Source: Ichthyophonus hoferi (lineage: Eukaryota > Opisthokonta > Ichthyosporea > Ichthyophonida > Ichthyophonidae). From it: a DNA stretch of 38,058 bases. Both the position numbers and the translations under genes were made by a program. Of this stretch, positions 25,601 to 35,499 are shown piece by piece; the stretch's first letter is position 1; each line of letters opens with the position of its first letter. The stretch is taken from positions 117,041 through 155,098 of the forward strand of contig NAOQ01000112.1 of the NCBI GenBank assembly GCA_002751075.1, given 5' to 3'. Below the pieces are notes generated by a model. That model was given only the letters and a program-made list of their open reading frames with translations, was not told the origin of the DNA and did not search any database.

Positions 25601-26497
25601 GTCCACCAACCAACCTTCTCATAGTCATTGACAGCCGTAACAAACACTACAATCAACACAGCCACAAGAATAGCAGCCCCTTCTATCCATCCAGTTCGAG
25701 GGTTTTCTCTCATGCCCAATATCAGACTGACTATGGCAGCAGCGCTTAACATGATGAGAGTCTTGTCACCAAAGCCCTCAAGAACTAGCTCCAGGAAAGA
25801 TTTGGCATCTAGCTCCGGGAGAACATTGGTTCCATATGTACGTGTGGTTAAGGAGGTGAATATCAAATAGGTGTAAAACCATATGCCTTGGGCCAAATGT
25901 AAAGAAAATATAAATAAAGAGTAATCACCGGGAATGATTGGATAGTGCAGGCCTAGTGGTATCATAGTATGGTGCAGCTATGTATGCATATTAATGACGT
26001 AATAGTACCGTCACCAGTCATGTGAGACCCATAGAGCATTAACGAGGGACTATAAGAGAGGGTGTACATGCTATGAAAGAGGTCTATCACGATCTCTATC
26101 AGTGTTATGTGTGTGTACCTATGGACCAGTGTGACTATGGTAGGGAATGTGCAGATGCAATATTTAAGCCATTAAAGACCAGGCTACATGACTGAATAAG
26201 ATGCATTTCACGTGAGGGTCTAGCTTAATCGGATATCAAACCCCTTTGGAGCTCAGAAATACACATACACATACACATACATATATGCTCAACATAAACA
26301 TAAACTCAAACCTCCATAAAGGAAATCATATAAAGAAGATATTTCTCTCTGGAGGCCTTGACATTTTCTGCTGACAACCCATTTTTCAGATCAGACTTGA
26401 ACTCCTTAGCCAGCCCCTCCGCATACCCCAGCTTGGCATATACCTTGGGGTTTTTAGGATCAACCAGGCCTTGAAGGTCCTGTACGGTAAGAGCCAT
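16080..26497 (-). CDS. PMCA: Plasma-membrane-type Ca2+-ATPase (P2B), 22 exons, 980 aa
   Basis: Exons: 26497-26343, 25837-25615, 24696-24498, 24303-24236, 23931-23629, 22992-22860, 22324-22216, 21903-21768, 21359-21295, 21173-21065, 20877-20641, 20553-20392, 20168-20109, 19805-19752, 19576-19467, 19204-19141, 18900-18770, 18366-18092, 17643-17518, 17295-17245, 16616-16489, 16124-16080. Frames close throughout. The enzyme exports Ca2+ using ATP. Visible parts: KYGTNVLPE then TM1-TM2 (~residues 50-126); actuator domain with [10 protein letters not shown]3-TM4 with PEGLPLA (~315-321); phosphorylation motif [13 protein letters not shown] with Asp358; nucleotide-site KGASE (479-483); TGDN (588-591); hinge [12 protein letters not shown] (660-671); TM5 FQLTVN; TM6 WVNLIMDT supplying Ca2+ ligands Asn758 and Asp762; the [10 protein letters not shown] loop; then four further membrane segments. 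The TM2-TM3 loop lacks the long insert of vertebrate PMCAs. Intron 1 appears AT-AC; the other 20 are GT-AG. The start at 26497 follows the family's N-terminal length; upstream in-frame sequence is low complexity. Confidence 0.96.
21206..21228. repeat. (TA)n run in pump intron 9
   Basis: About eleven TA units between exons 10 and 9 of the pump. A simple repeat with no further signal. Confidence 0.85.
22152..22215. repeat. Hexamer microsatellite at the start of pump intron 7
   Basis: On the plus strand AAATAC units pass into ACATAC units. On the gene's strand this reads as repeated GTATGT/GTGTAT directly from the exon 7 donor (exon ends at 22216), so several donor-like hexamers lie side by side. 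Confidence 0.9.
22800..22840. repeat. (CTAT)n tetranucleotide repeat in pump intron 6
   Basis: About nine CTAT units sit ~20-60 bases inside intron 6, just after the exon 6 donor at 22859 on the minus strand. Confidence 0.95.
25838..26342 (-). other. PMCA: Candidate U12-type AT-AC intron (pump intron 1)
   Basis: Read on the minus strand the intron begins ATATCTTCT (U12 donor consensus ATATCCTTT, 7 of 9 match) and ends CACACGTAC. A branch-site match CTCCTTAAC (consensus TTCCTTRAC) places the branch adenosine at 25848, ten bases before the end, which is the spacing typical of minor introns. Removing these 505 bases joins ...REK to YGTNVLPE, exactly the conserved motif before TM1 of P2B pumps. 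The one AG upstream of the conserved block (the CCCAAG in the minus-strand reading near 25884) cannot be joined in frame to the GTTTGA donor. Confidence 0.8.
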
Positions 26498-27229
26498 GAT
26501 ATCGACCTCTGCAGTGGTAGATAGTGGTAGGAGGGGATGAAACGGCTGGTTAGCACTGGAAGGCGGTGTTGTGGTAGTGATGAGAATGACAGTAGGAATA
26601 GGAATAGGAATATTTGTATAAATAATAACAATAATGCTAATAAGAGTTATGATAATAATTACACGAATTTTATATTGTAATCCTATTGAAAAGATATAAT
26701 ATAATGTAGGTGTATACATAATAACAGTTTGAAGGCTAGACTCAAAATGGGGCACATGGTAAGGGTTTAGGCTAAGGCTATGCTTTAGAAGAATGATTAG
26801 AGCCTGGGAGATAGAGATAATGAGCCATAATGAAGGGCATATGTACCTTTATAAACAAGACAAAAATAAAAGATAAAATTCAGGTAACGAAGGTAACTAT
26901 GGTAGGGTGCGATGCCTTGGAAAAAACAAAAATACTAAGGTAATGCCTACAAAGACACAGTATCGGGGATTGTAATAGTAGTAATATTGATATGTAATAT
27001 ATTATAAAAATATATATTAAATATATAGAATTTCTATCAAATAATATTTATTGGAGCCTGTTGTAGATGCCGTGCAAGATGAATTATAAAGAGATACCAA
27101 TGTCCTAACCAGGTCAACTTCTATATGTTAAACTGAATATTTTATCATTGCATAAATAAATATTTTAAGGCTCAGTGACAATATAGAGGCTATAATAATA
27201 TTCAGGGAGGTATTACATGTTAGTTGCTT

Positions 27230-27700
27230 ATAAAAGGAAGAAGGAAGAAGGACGCTAGAAGTAATGATTTATTGTAAGCTAGAAAGTGGGGGGGGGGGGG
27301 GGGAGGAGGAGGAGAGAAGAAGAAAAGTAAAGAAGAATAAGAAAGTAAGAAGAANNNNNNNNNNNNNNNNNNNNNNNNNNNNNNNNNNNNNNNNNNNNNN
27401 NNNNNNNNNNNNNNNNNNNNNNNNNNNNNNNNNNNNNNNNNNNNNNNNNNNNNNGGGGGGAGAGAGAGAGAAAGAGAAAATAAAAAGAGGAATAGAAAGT
27501 AAGAAGAAGAAAATATCATAAATTACATGGTAATACGTTGGAGAAAGCGGTATGTTTGAATACAATGCAAAAGCGTGTGGAAAAGACAGTAAGAGAAAGA
27601 AAGAAGAGTTAAGGTAATAAATTGAAAGGAAGAAAAGTAAAATAAAAAATAAAATTGAGCAAATTTTTTCAAAAAAGTAAAAAAGATTCAAGTGAAAATG
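27230..27700. repeat. Purine-rich low-complexity block
   Basis: The plus strand is almost only A and G over several hundred bases: a run of ~15 G from about 27287, GGA/GAA repeats, then G6 and (AG)n after the gap, followed by GAAA-rich sequence. Apparent long frames here are compositional. Such tracts hamper assembly and can form triplex or G-rich structures. Confidence 0.8.
27355..27454. other. Assembly gap of 100 N
   Basis: Exactly 100 N, the conventional size for a gap of unknown length, flanked on both sides by G-rich purine tracts that probably caused it. Confidence 0.98.
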
Positions 27701-30700
27701 GTAAGGGTAAAAAAAAAATACTCTGACTGAAACTAGCTAGGCAATAAAAAATATGCCGCGTGAAAAAAGAAGAAGAAAAAAACCACCCTTGGGTACCATT
27801 GGCATTAATAAAGACAAAACATGAACCCACCGCTTCACTGGAAAAGGGTAGGAACTATACTGTATTTATTTAAAAAAGACTGCTTCCCCCGCCCACAGAC
27901 ATACCGTGGCAACGTGAAAAAAACAAAGGCCGTTTTAAAAATTATGCTAACTTAAGCAACTAATTACAATTATATGCGTACGACTAGTAATAGGGTAAAT
28001 AATAATAAAATAGCATGATATCTTTTAATAGCAAAACTCCCGGTATGTAATCATTGCACTACAACTACACACATGGGCCAATACAAATATTAAGAAGCAT
28101 GTACGTGATACCACATGTCTTTCATTGGTCTAAAGTTATAAATACTTCATTATAAATGATATCATTGGTTAGTAAGGTTTCTAGGCTCTGTGGCGTCATG
28201 CCGCACTACATCGTTGTTTTCTCCAATAGAAATTTGGGCTTTCGAGTGTGGTAAAATATAACCTGTGCATCGCATTATGCATGCTACAAGAGATTTTATA
28301 TTTGTTCCCAGTGTTGGATCAAGTCTTGTTAAAGTGATATGTGGCATTTTATATTTTATAAATGCATCTGTCTTTTATATATCTTATTTATTGAAAAATA
28401 TTTTAGCAGCTTAAATTTGATAATATCTCAATAATAAATATGTCATAGTTAGTGGGAGAAAATCAGTAGCTTGAATTGGCGAAATCGGATTTTTTAAAAA
28501 GGCCAATCTTAAATTTTTTAAAATGCATCAAGTCACACTGCACAGTTACCAGATTTTTAACATATTTAGACCTTAACGCAACGCACTACTAGGGATTCGG
28601 TATTTTTGTCCAATGTTTTATTTGCACCTTTCTGATAATCTCACAATAATTCAAATAATATACAAATTATTTCCATGATTTTTTAGAGATTGGTTGTTAT
28701 TTATATGTTACTGCAAATATTAAAATTGGATATACACCCCGTTGTTGAAGTGATGCCGCTCTTTTCCCATAACAAGGGCACACGTTTAAAAATGTCACTG
28801 GATTAAAGTTATTATTTTTATAGGCCAAATGTAGCACTTTTACCCTATAGTACTAATTTATATTAATTGTCCGCCTAGATAATTAACATTAATAGTTATT
28901 TTTGCATGATCTAAATATGGTTGTTAGGTAAGTAAAACATTTTGTGTTTTGTCCAGCCAAATATATCCCTATAGATTTATAGCGCACACCAAAGCAAAAA
29001 TTATTACTATTATTATTGCTGTTATTGTTATGTTCCTATGTTGTTAAATTATAATTTTTGTCCTTTTTTTTACTAAACATGTGATCTTGCTTTTATTAAA
29101 ATATAGTTGGCGCGTTGGTGCTGACGTAAGAAAATTCACATTATTTTAAGTGGTGCGGAGATGTAATGTCTTGGCAATCCAAGTTTACCAATATTTATCG
29201 TTATGTATATATACTTGGTATTGTCTATGGTTTACATGCAAAATTGCGTTAAATCTAAATCACATGACTTCGAAGTATGCGATTTAAGAGTGGAATGTGT
29301 GGTAATTTAAGCAGGATATTTATATTTATATAATTATTATATTGGCAATTAAAATATATATTTTTGAAGCTGAAGCTTACATACTGCTAAAAAAGAAAAA
29401 GAAAAGGTTTTTTGCCATAATTAAACTCTTTTTATTCTTACAGCAGACTATTACATAGGGTTATACTATGACGCATTGGGGATCTGGCTGGTATTCCCTT
29501 AAAAATTGAGTTTGAGCGGACTTGTACAAAAAGATGAACTCAGCATATAATAGAAATAAAATGTATTAGTCATCAAATATAATGCTATTTATGTATAAAT
29601 GTATTGGCACATGTGGGTGTGTGAAGGGCGTGAATGTGTGTTTATCGAAGTATGTACTCCCTGAGCCACCTTGACCTTTGTGTCAAATCTCTGCTTAGTG
29701 CCCTATATTATAATCGAAGACGTATAATCTTGGCCAATTCTGATTTAAAATCAGTTGTAATTTGATAAATTGAAATACTTAAAATACAAAATACAGGGAT
29801 ATTTGAACACCAGTTGTAATATACATAAATATTGAGTAATAAAAGATATTTTGTATCATTATAATAAAATAGTATAAGATGCATTCAACTGTCTTGTGTA
29901 AGGACAATTTTCAATTATTCCCGTGGTAAAAAATGTCTGAATTTTTAGAACTATAAATGACTATATATAGATAGTCTATATATTCAAGTATATTCAAGTA
30001 TAATATACAAAACATCCAAAATATATAAAATTGTGTATTAAATATATGTATATGTATATATGTTAGCCAAAGAGAAATATATCATATAGCAACAATATAA
30101 ACGGTTGGTATATAATAATAACCTTATGATATTTATAAGTTTGTTTGTATTCACCATTGGTTTAAAAATACCATGCAAGGCGGCTAAAGCATGCCGACAT
30201 CAGACCTGTCCCTTACAGGATTATAACTATATCTTTTTTTGTTATTTTTTGTTATTAAAAATAAGCAAATAATATAAATTAAAATTAAAATTAACATAGC
30301 GATTAGGTGTCCATGACTTCTATCAATTTAAACATTTTTTGCCCAGTTTTTAATATTCCTTGTTATGTAACATAAGCTAGCAGTTATGGTTTTTGAAGAA
30401 AAGCAAAGCATGTAAATAACCGGCACATATGCAAGCTAAGCACTATGTTTGAAATGGACTTCATCTTGATTGAGATGATTACCTTTTCACTTTTCTAGAC
30501 TATTGTAATTCAAAATTGTCTGAAATAAGCACGGCTGTCCCGCTCACTATATTTTTAAAGCTCGTTCTTTTATTTATTGTTATTATACTTGCTTATTGCT
30601 ATAGAGAAAAGACGCCCTTCCTAGTTAAGTTTGACTAGGAATTTTTGTCAATGACCTTACTGGTTTAGAGCTTTGTGTTACAAGCTGATAATTCAATCAA

Positions 30701-30789
30701 CGTAAAATAACTTAGGACAATTACCTACAACCAATCAAATAATTAATCTATTTTTGAACAAACAGATGCTTTTAGCATTTGAGGGCCAG

Positions 30790-31565
30790 TTAGGTCTCAG
30801 AATCTAGCCTAAGCTCATTGGTTAATATTCTACCTGGGCAAATTTGATCAAAACTGGTTTTTGAGAAAAAGAAACACAAATGCAAGGTTTCATACATAAA
30901 ATAATAAAGGGAAACTGTATAGTCACAATGAAAATGGTTCCAAAACATGATTAGCAAGGATACAACAACTTTGAACAGGGTTAACAGGTTTCCAAAACGG
31001 TCACTGCCATATTCTACTAGTGGGACCTTGGCAAACATTCAACAGTTGGACAACACAGACAACATGGCCATGTAAATAGACTCTACACCAGAAAATACCG
31101 AGTTTTCCTTGGTCTTGCAAACAAACCTTCCTGTGTACCCTCTTTTAGAAGGTACTCAGACCCTTTTGTGAGAAGCCAATGCCATTAATGCATATGGAAA
31201 CAACAATAACTCCAGCAGCTGAAGAAAATCAGAGGTGTAACCTCTTGTGCAGTGAACAAGAGGAGAGAAATCTCCAGTGCAAAAGAGGAATTCAAAACCA
31301 TGCATGATCATATGTTTCTAAAATATAAAAAAGTCAGCATACAGTTAGCTACCGCTCAACACAATCTTCAACAGGAATGTGCTGAGAGGGCAGCAGCACA
31401 ACACGTGGCAACTCTAGCCACTGAATAGGTAGCCCAACAAAATGAAATCCTAACTACAGAGTGCACCAAGCAACAGGTGGCAACTCTAAATGTTGAGTGT
31501 ACAGTACAACTAAAGGCAACCATAGCCACTGAACAGGGAGATCAACAGCAACCAATATCCTACCC
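30790..31565 (+). mobile_element. Old mobile-element remnant with coiled-coil-like repeats
   Basis: Base composition changes to less AT-rich, coding-like sequence on the plus strand, broken in several places. Around 31340-31560 a glutamine/alanine/threonine-rich heptad-like stretch repeats a short unit (VATLATE, VATLNVE, KATIATE), suggesting a coiled coil. It runs directly into a dispersed module (31566-31706) that recurs downstream. Family not identified; a gag-like or accessory protein of an LTR-type element is one possibility. It is clearly a fossil. Confidence 0.4.
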
Positions 31566-31706
31566 ATTCTACTGAAACCTGTTCAGTATAAATAGTAAAA
31601 ACCCTAAATATGCCGTTTCTATGACCCTCCTAACGATGGAGTTTACACTATAGCTTAATTCTTAATAAAATTCTTAAAAATACCTAAGATTACCTAAAAA
31701 GATTTA
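31566..31706 (+). repeat. Dispersed module, copy A
   Basis: A block of ~140 bases containing CTACTGAAACC, AATATGCCGTTTCTATGACC, GTTTACACT and a terminal ATACCTAAGATTACCTAAAA motif. Copies recur at 33785-33895 (opposite strand) and 35333-35485 (same strand). It probably belongs to an element end or a conserved internal part. Confidence 0.8.
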
Positions 31707-31713
31707 AAGGTAT

Positions 31714-32076
31714 TGTTAGAGGATGCTTCGCTCACGTCTACAATGTGTCCGTTGATAGTTGAATCGGAAGATTCAATAGGCAAAGTATTTGAGTCTTTAC
31801 TAGAACTTATTGATGAGGATAGTTGTGTAGTGTTGACCACAATGGACTGGGAGCAAAAGCATTTGGTCGTTGTACCATCATCAGACTCTGCGAATCAAGA
31901 TAGACCAGCCTATACCGCTGTAACGACCAAATGCTTTTGCTCCCAGTCCATTGTGGTCAACACTACACAACTATCCTCATCAATAAGTTCTAGTAAAGAC
32001 TCAAATACTTTGCCTATTGAATCTTCCGATTTAATTAATGACTGACACATTACAGACGTGAGCAAAGCCTCTAACA
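31714..32076. repeat. Inverted repeat 1: ~157-bp arms, 50-bp spacer
   Basis: The left arm (31714-31871) and right arm (31922-32076) are reverse complements, nearly perfect in their inner part (GGGAGCAAAAGCATTTGGTC and its complement). The structure could extrude a long hairpin. Because of the symmetry a frame of about 110 codons crosses it, which I regard as a by-product. It lies immediately after dispersed-module copy A and is part of the mobile-element mosaic. Confidence 0.9.
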
Positions 32077-32266
32077 GGGTTATAGGCCCAGCAGGCTTCC
32101 ACTGCGTTTAACTATTAATAGTTATGTATCGCTTAAGCTAATGATTTACTCCAATTAATACATTAATGTATAAAAATACTAACCAATCATAAAGAGGTTA
32201 GTAACTGATAACTTCACACAATGGTAATAAATAATTTAATCTACGTACTAGCTTATTTATAACAAC

Positions 32267-33784
32267 AGGTATATTGTGGGCTGGAAGGTGGGTCATCCAC
32301 AGGGTCAGCTACTAGGACAATGTCTGCCACAGGGCCCAGATCAAGGCCTACCGTGTTACCTTGGGCAAATAGTTCAGCATTCTGAAGATTTATCTTAGAG
32401 TCAGCCATGATATCATGAGCCATGGTCTGAAGATTATCATGAGGCTTTCAGAATTAACCACCTACTCTTGGACTGCATGGAAAATGGCCTTGCTGACCGT
32501 GAAGGGGTCTTTATGGGTCTTGCAAACCTTGTCAATTGAAGGTACAGAGTGAATGGCTTCCCTACCCTCTGAGGTGCCCGACAGAGCATCAGAATGATAG
32601 ATGAACAGGTGGACAGTAACATCACATGTGTAGTAACTGTCGATTATGTGGCCGATGGCAGCGAAGATGTAGATTTTCTTCAGGGCAGCTTTGAACTGCT
32701 TAGTGGTAACCACCACATGGCTATCAGCAGAAGCTTGGTTGGTGGGCACCAGGCCACTTGTGATAGCCAAATATCTGGTTGCACTTCTGCTCCAGCTGAG
32801 CTTATCATTGGCATACAGTACCCACTTATTCTTATCCTCAATGAAATTGACAGTCAAACTCATGTCAAGGCCAATAATGCAACCATTGCCCTAGTCATCA
32901 AAGACAAAAGGGTCATCCTGAGTGAATCTAGCAAAAGCGACCAAACTACAAAATTAAAAAAAAAAAACAAGTGTATACAGAAAATGGAAACAACAACTGT
33001 ACCAGTTGCCCTTTTTTCTTTTAGATTTTTTATGATCCCCATTGTCTGTAACTCTAGTATACAAATTGTCAATAACTATACTAGTTTAATTCCTTTCTCC
33101 ACTATAGATTTGGTTACCTTTGTTAGATTCACTCAGAACGACGCTTTTGTCTTTGTTGACCAGGGCAATGGCTGCATTATTGACCTTGTCTTGAGTGGGC
33201 CTGTCAATTCCATTGAGGATGATAATAAATGGGTGCTGTACGCCAATGGTAAGCTCACCTGGAGCAGAAGTGCAGCCAAAATTTAGCTATCACAATTGGC
33301 CTGGTGCCCACCAACCAAGCTTCTGCTGATAGCCATGTGGTTACCACTGAGCAGTTCAAAGCTGCCCTGGAGAAGACCTACACCTTTGCTGCCATCAGCC
33401 ACATAATTGACAGTTACTATGCATGTGATGGTGTTGTCCACCTGTTCATCTATCACTCTGATGCTCTGTCTGGAACCTCAGAGGGTAGGGAAGTAATTCA
33501 CTCTGCACCTTCAATTAACAAGGTCTGCAAGACCCACAAGTGCCCCTTCACGGTCAGCAAGGCCATCTTCCGTGCAGTCTAAGAGCAGGTAATTAATCCT
33601 GAAAGCCTCATGATGATCCTTAAGACCATGGCTCGTGATATCATGGCTACCTCTAAGATAAATCTTCAAAATACTGAACCAGTTGCCCAGGGTAACACGG
33701 TAGGCCTTGGTCTGGGTCCTGTGGCAGAAAAGGTCCTAGTAGGTGAACCTGTGGACGACCCACCTCCCAACCCACAATATACCT
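32267..33784. mobile_element. Inverted repeat 2: ~680-bp arms carrying a fossil coding sequence
   Basis: Arms 32267-32945 and 33107-33784 are reverse complements, diverged by roughly a tenth by eye, around a ~160-bp centre. Each arm carries a version of the same old coding sequence, reading outwards (minus strand on the left, plus on the right), with shared blocks such as KWVLYAN, VPTNQASADSHVV, HLFIYHSDALSGTSEGRE and KVCKTHK. I do not recognise the protein; a structural protein of an LTR-type element is plausible from the neighbourhood. Both copies are broken, with a few interruptions each. The divergence implies an old duplication. Confidence 0.7.
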
Positions 33785-33895
33785 TTAAATTGTTTTAGGT
33801 AATCTTAGGTATTTTTGATAATCTGATTAAGAATTAACCTAAAGTGTAAACTTCATCGTTAGGATGGTCATAGAAACGGCATATTTAGGGTTTGT
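33785..33895 (-). repeat. Dispersed module, copy B (inverted)
   Basis: Reverse complement of copy A from the ACCTAAGATTACCT end to AATATGCCGTTTCTATGACC. It abuts the right arm of inverted repeat 2, so copies A and B bracket 31714-33784 in opposite orientation. Confidence 0.8.
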
Positions 33896-34150
33896 GTTGA
33901 AGTTGATGGATGCGGGACGGTCTCCAGATGCTAATCTGTCTGTTGACTTGGAAGTAACGCACCTCTCAAGTATCTTCTTGACTCCTCTAGACCCTTTGGG
34001 CGGTTCCTTACTCAAAAGCCTTCTCTCTCTTTGAATTATCTGGGTCTCCCTAGTCCGGACCACTAAAGGCAAATCTTCGTCACTGGAGCTAGTCGGCATT
34101 TCTACCCTTTCCTTGATGGCAAGTCGTCTGGACATCATTTGATAACCCAA
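33839..34150 (-). mobile_element. Fossil coding remnant, charged gag-like fragment
   Basis: An open stretch of about 100 codons on the minus strand that is rich in Arg, Lys and Ser (SRRLAIKERVE, SSSDEDLPLVVRTRE) and ends inside dispersed-module copy B (PKYAVSMTILTM), a motif also readable in copy A and, in variant form, in copy D. Basic, low-hydrophobicity composition suits a nucleic-acid-binding or gag-type segment, but the family is not established. It is an element fossil, not a host gene. Confidence 0.4.
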
Positions 34151-34443
34151 TTACCTTTACTCTTGTAAACAAAAACGACCGGCCAGAGAAACACTTTAGT
34201 TTTATGCTCGGCAAAAAATAGCGACTCTCTTTTTTCAAACTCTTTATTTGTCCACACTAGGAACCGGTCCCTTTCTGGTGTCATAGACCTCCTTATGTAC
34301 CTGGAACTGTAACCCAGTACAGTTTTAGGAATAGGTGGGGAATCCCAAAATCTATATTCTATCCAAGGAAAACGAATGTTTTAACGGTTATCGATTGCTG
34401 ACTTAAAAGGAGTTAATCTTAACCAAGTGTAAAGAGGTTAGTA

Positions 34444-34602
34444 ACTCATTACTAAGCATATTCAATAACGTCTTATCTTATCTCACAGGTTGCAGTCTAT
34501 CCCACACTGACACGACTCATTACTAAGCATATTCAATAACATATTATCCTATTTCTCAGGTTGCAGCCTATCCCATACTAACAAGACTCATTACATACTT
34601 TG
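34444..34602. repeat. 71-bp tandem repeat
   Basis: Two full units (34444-34514 and 34515-34585) and the start of a third at 34586 begin with ACTCATTAC; the first two share ACTAAGCATATTCAATAAC and CAGGTTGCAG. A related GAGGTTAGTAACT context also occurs near 32195. It sits at the outer edge of the left arm of inverted repeat 3, where an LTR-like regulatory region could lie. Confidence 0.9.
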
Positions 34603-34604
34603 AC

Positions 34605-35369
34605 AGTTTGTACTATTTATACTGAATAGGTTTCAGTAGAGTGGCAGAAACTATATAAGGCCATTACTTGTCTCATAACGAAGCCGGAAAGTTTTGTAAA
34701 TAAAAGACTTATAATAGAATTTTGATTTTGAGTATTTTGTAATTTCTCTTTTGAGTTAAGCTATGACTTTTCATAGAAAATATAAGAAGGCAACAAAGAG
34801 GGAAATTTCTATTATGCCTAGCACAGTTACCACATCAAAGCATATTGCTAAAAAGTCAAGAGTAATTAATTATTCCTTCACGTTCAGACAACAACACATT
34901 CAAAGGATCCAAAGTGAGGACAACAAAAACGTGCCCTCTGCCAATTACTGATATACCCACACTACTGGATACCTCAAAGTCAAGCTCATCTGAGTCCAGT
35001 TCCACAGATATCTCTTTTTTGTCAGAGTCTGAGGATCAGAGTGACATTGACTGTGATAACGACAATAGGGTTATGGGCCCAGCACACTTGCACTGCACAA
35101 GGAATATTTACTTTTGACTTTTTAGCAATACGCTTTGATGCAGTAGCTGTGCTAGGCATAATAGGAATTGTCCTTTTTGTTGCCTTCTTATATTTCCTAT
35201 GAAGAGACATAGCCTAACTCAAAAGAGGAATTACAAAATACTCAAAATAAAGATTTTATTATAATTCTTTTATTTACAAAAATTTCCGGCTTCGTTATGA
35301 GACAAGTGACGGCCTTATATAGTTTTTGCTACTCTACTGAAACCCATTCAATATAAATGGTACAAACTC
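34605..35369. mobile_element. Inverted repeat 3: ~260-bp arms with LTR-like features
   Basis: Arms 34605-34864 and 35109-35369 are reverse complements around a 244-bp centre. Reading inwards each arm has a TATATAAGG-type box, a conserved GAAGCCGGAAA block, an AATAAA-like signal, and the start of a short basic coding frame (FHRKYKKATKR on the left, LHRKYKKATKR on the right). This looks like two element 5' ends facing each other, or a palindromic rearrangement of one. The acidic, serine-rich centre (SSSSESSSTD) resembles the continuation. Old and incomplete. Confidence 0.65.
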
Positions 35370-35485
35370 TAAACATGCCGTTTCTACTTCCATGACCATT
35401 CTAACGATGGGGTTTACACTTTAACTTAATTTTTAATCAAATTCCCAAAAATACCTAAGATTACCTAAAAAGATTTAAAAGCATA
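35333..35485 (+). repeat. Dispersed module, copy D
   Basis: Same orientation and order as copy A (CTGAAACC, ATGCCGTTTCTA, GTTTACACTTTA, ATACCTAAGATTACCTAAAA), continuing directly out of the right arm of inverted repeat 3. Confidence 0.8.
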
Positions 35486-35499
35486 CTTTGGGGGATCCC

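Larger units (their letters stand above)
26498..30789. other. Gene-poor region with an assembly gap
   Basis: No supportable gene. It contains the 5' flank of the pump gene, AT-rich DNA, a purine-rich low-complexity block around the N gap, and from ~27.7 to 30.8 kb further AT-rich DNA with only short chance frames. Short TATA-rich stretches occur near 26690-26705, where the pump promoter might lie, but nothing stands out. No tRNA or rRNA was recognised. Confidence 0.55.

Noticed and set aside
25838-26342. Conventional GT-AG intron 1 for the pump using a GTTTGA donor and the CCCAAG acceptor
   Set aside because: The exon phases do not match, and the junction would put unrelated residues between REK and YGTNVLPE. 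The AT-AC solution fits frame, homology and branch site.
26498-26755. In-frame N-terminal extension of the pump
   Set aside because: The upstream in-frame sequence is isoleucine/threonine-rich low complexity, unlike P2B pumps; the Met at 26497 gives a normal N-terminus.
27220-27691. Long open frames on both strands across the N gap
   Set aside because: They arise from purine-only composition and undetermined bases.
28162-28347. 61-codon minus-strand open frame
   Set aside because: Isolated, short, no recognisable motif, and consistent with chance in AT-rich DNA.
31713-32045. 110-codon plus-strand open frame
   Set aside because: It spans a near-perfect inverted repeat; the second half is the reverse complement of the first, so the frame is probably a by-product of symmetry.
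34444-34602. CRISPR-like repeat array
   Set aside because: The units are contiguous 71-bp direct repeats with no spacers, in a eukaryotic mobile-element context.
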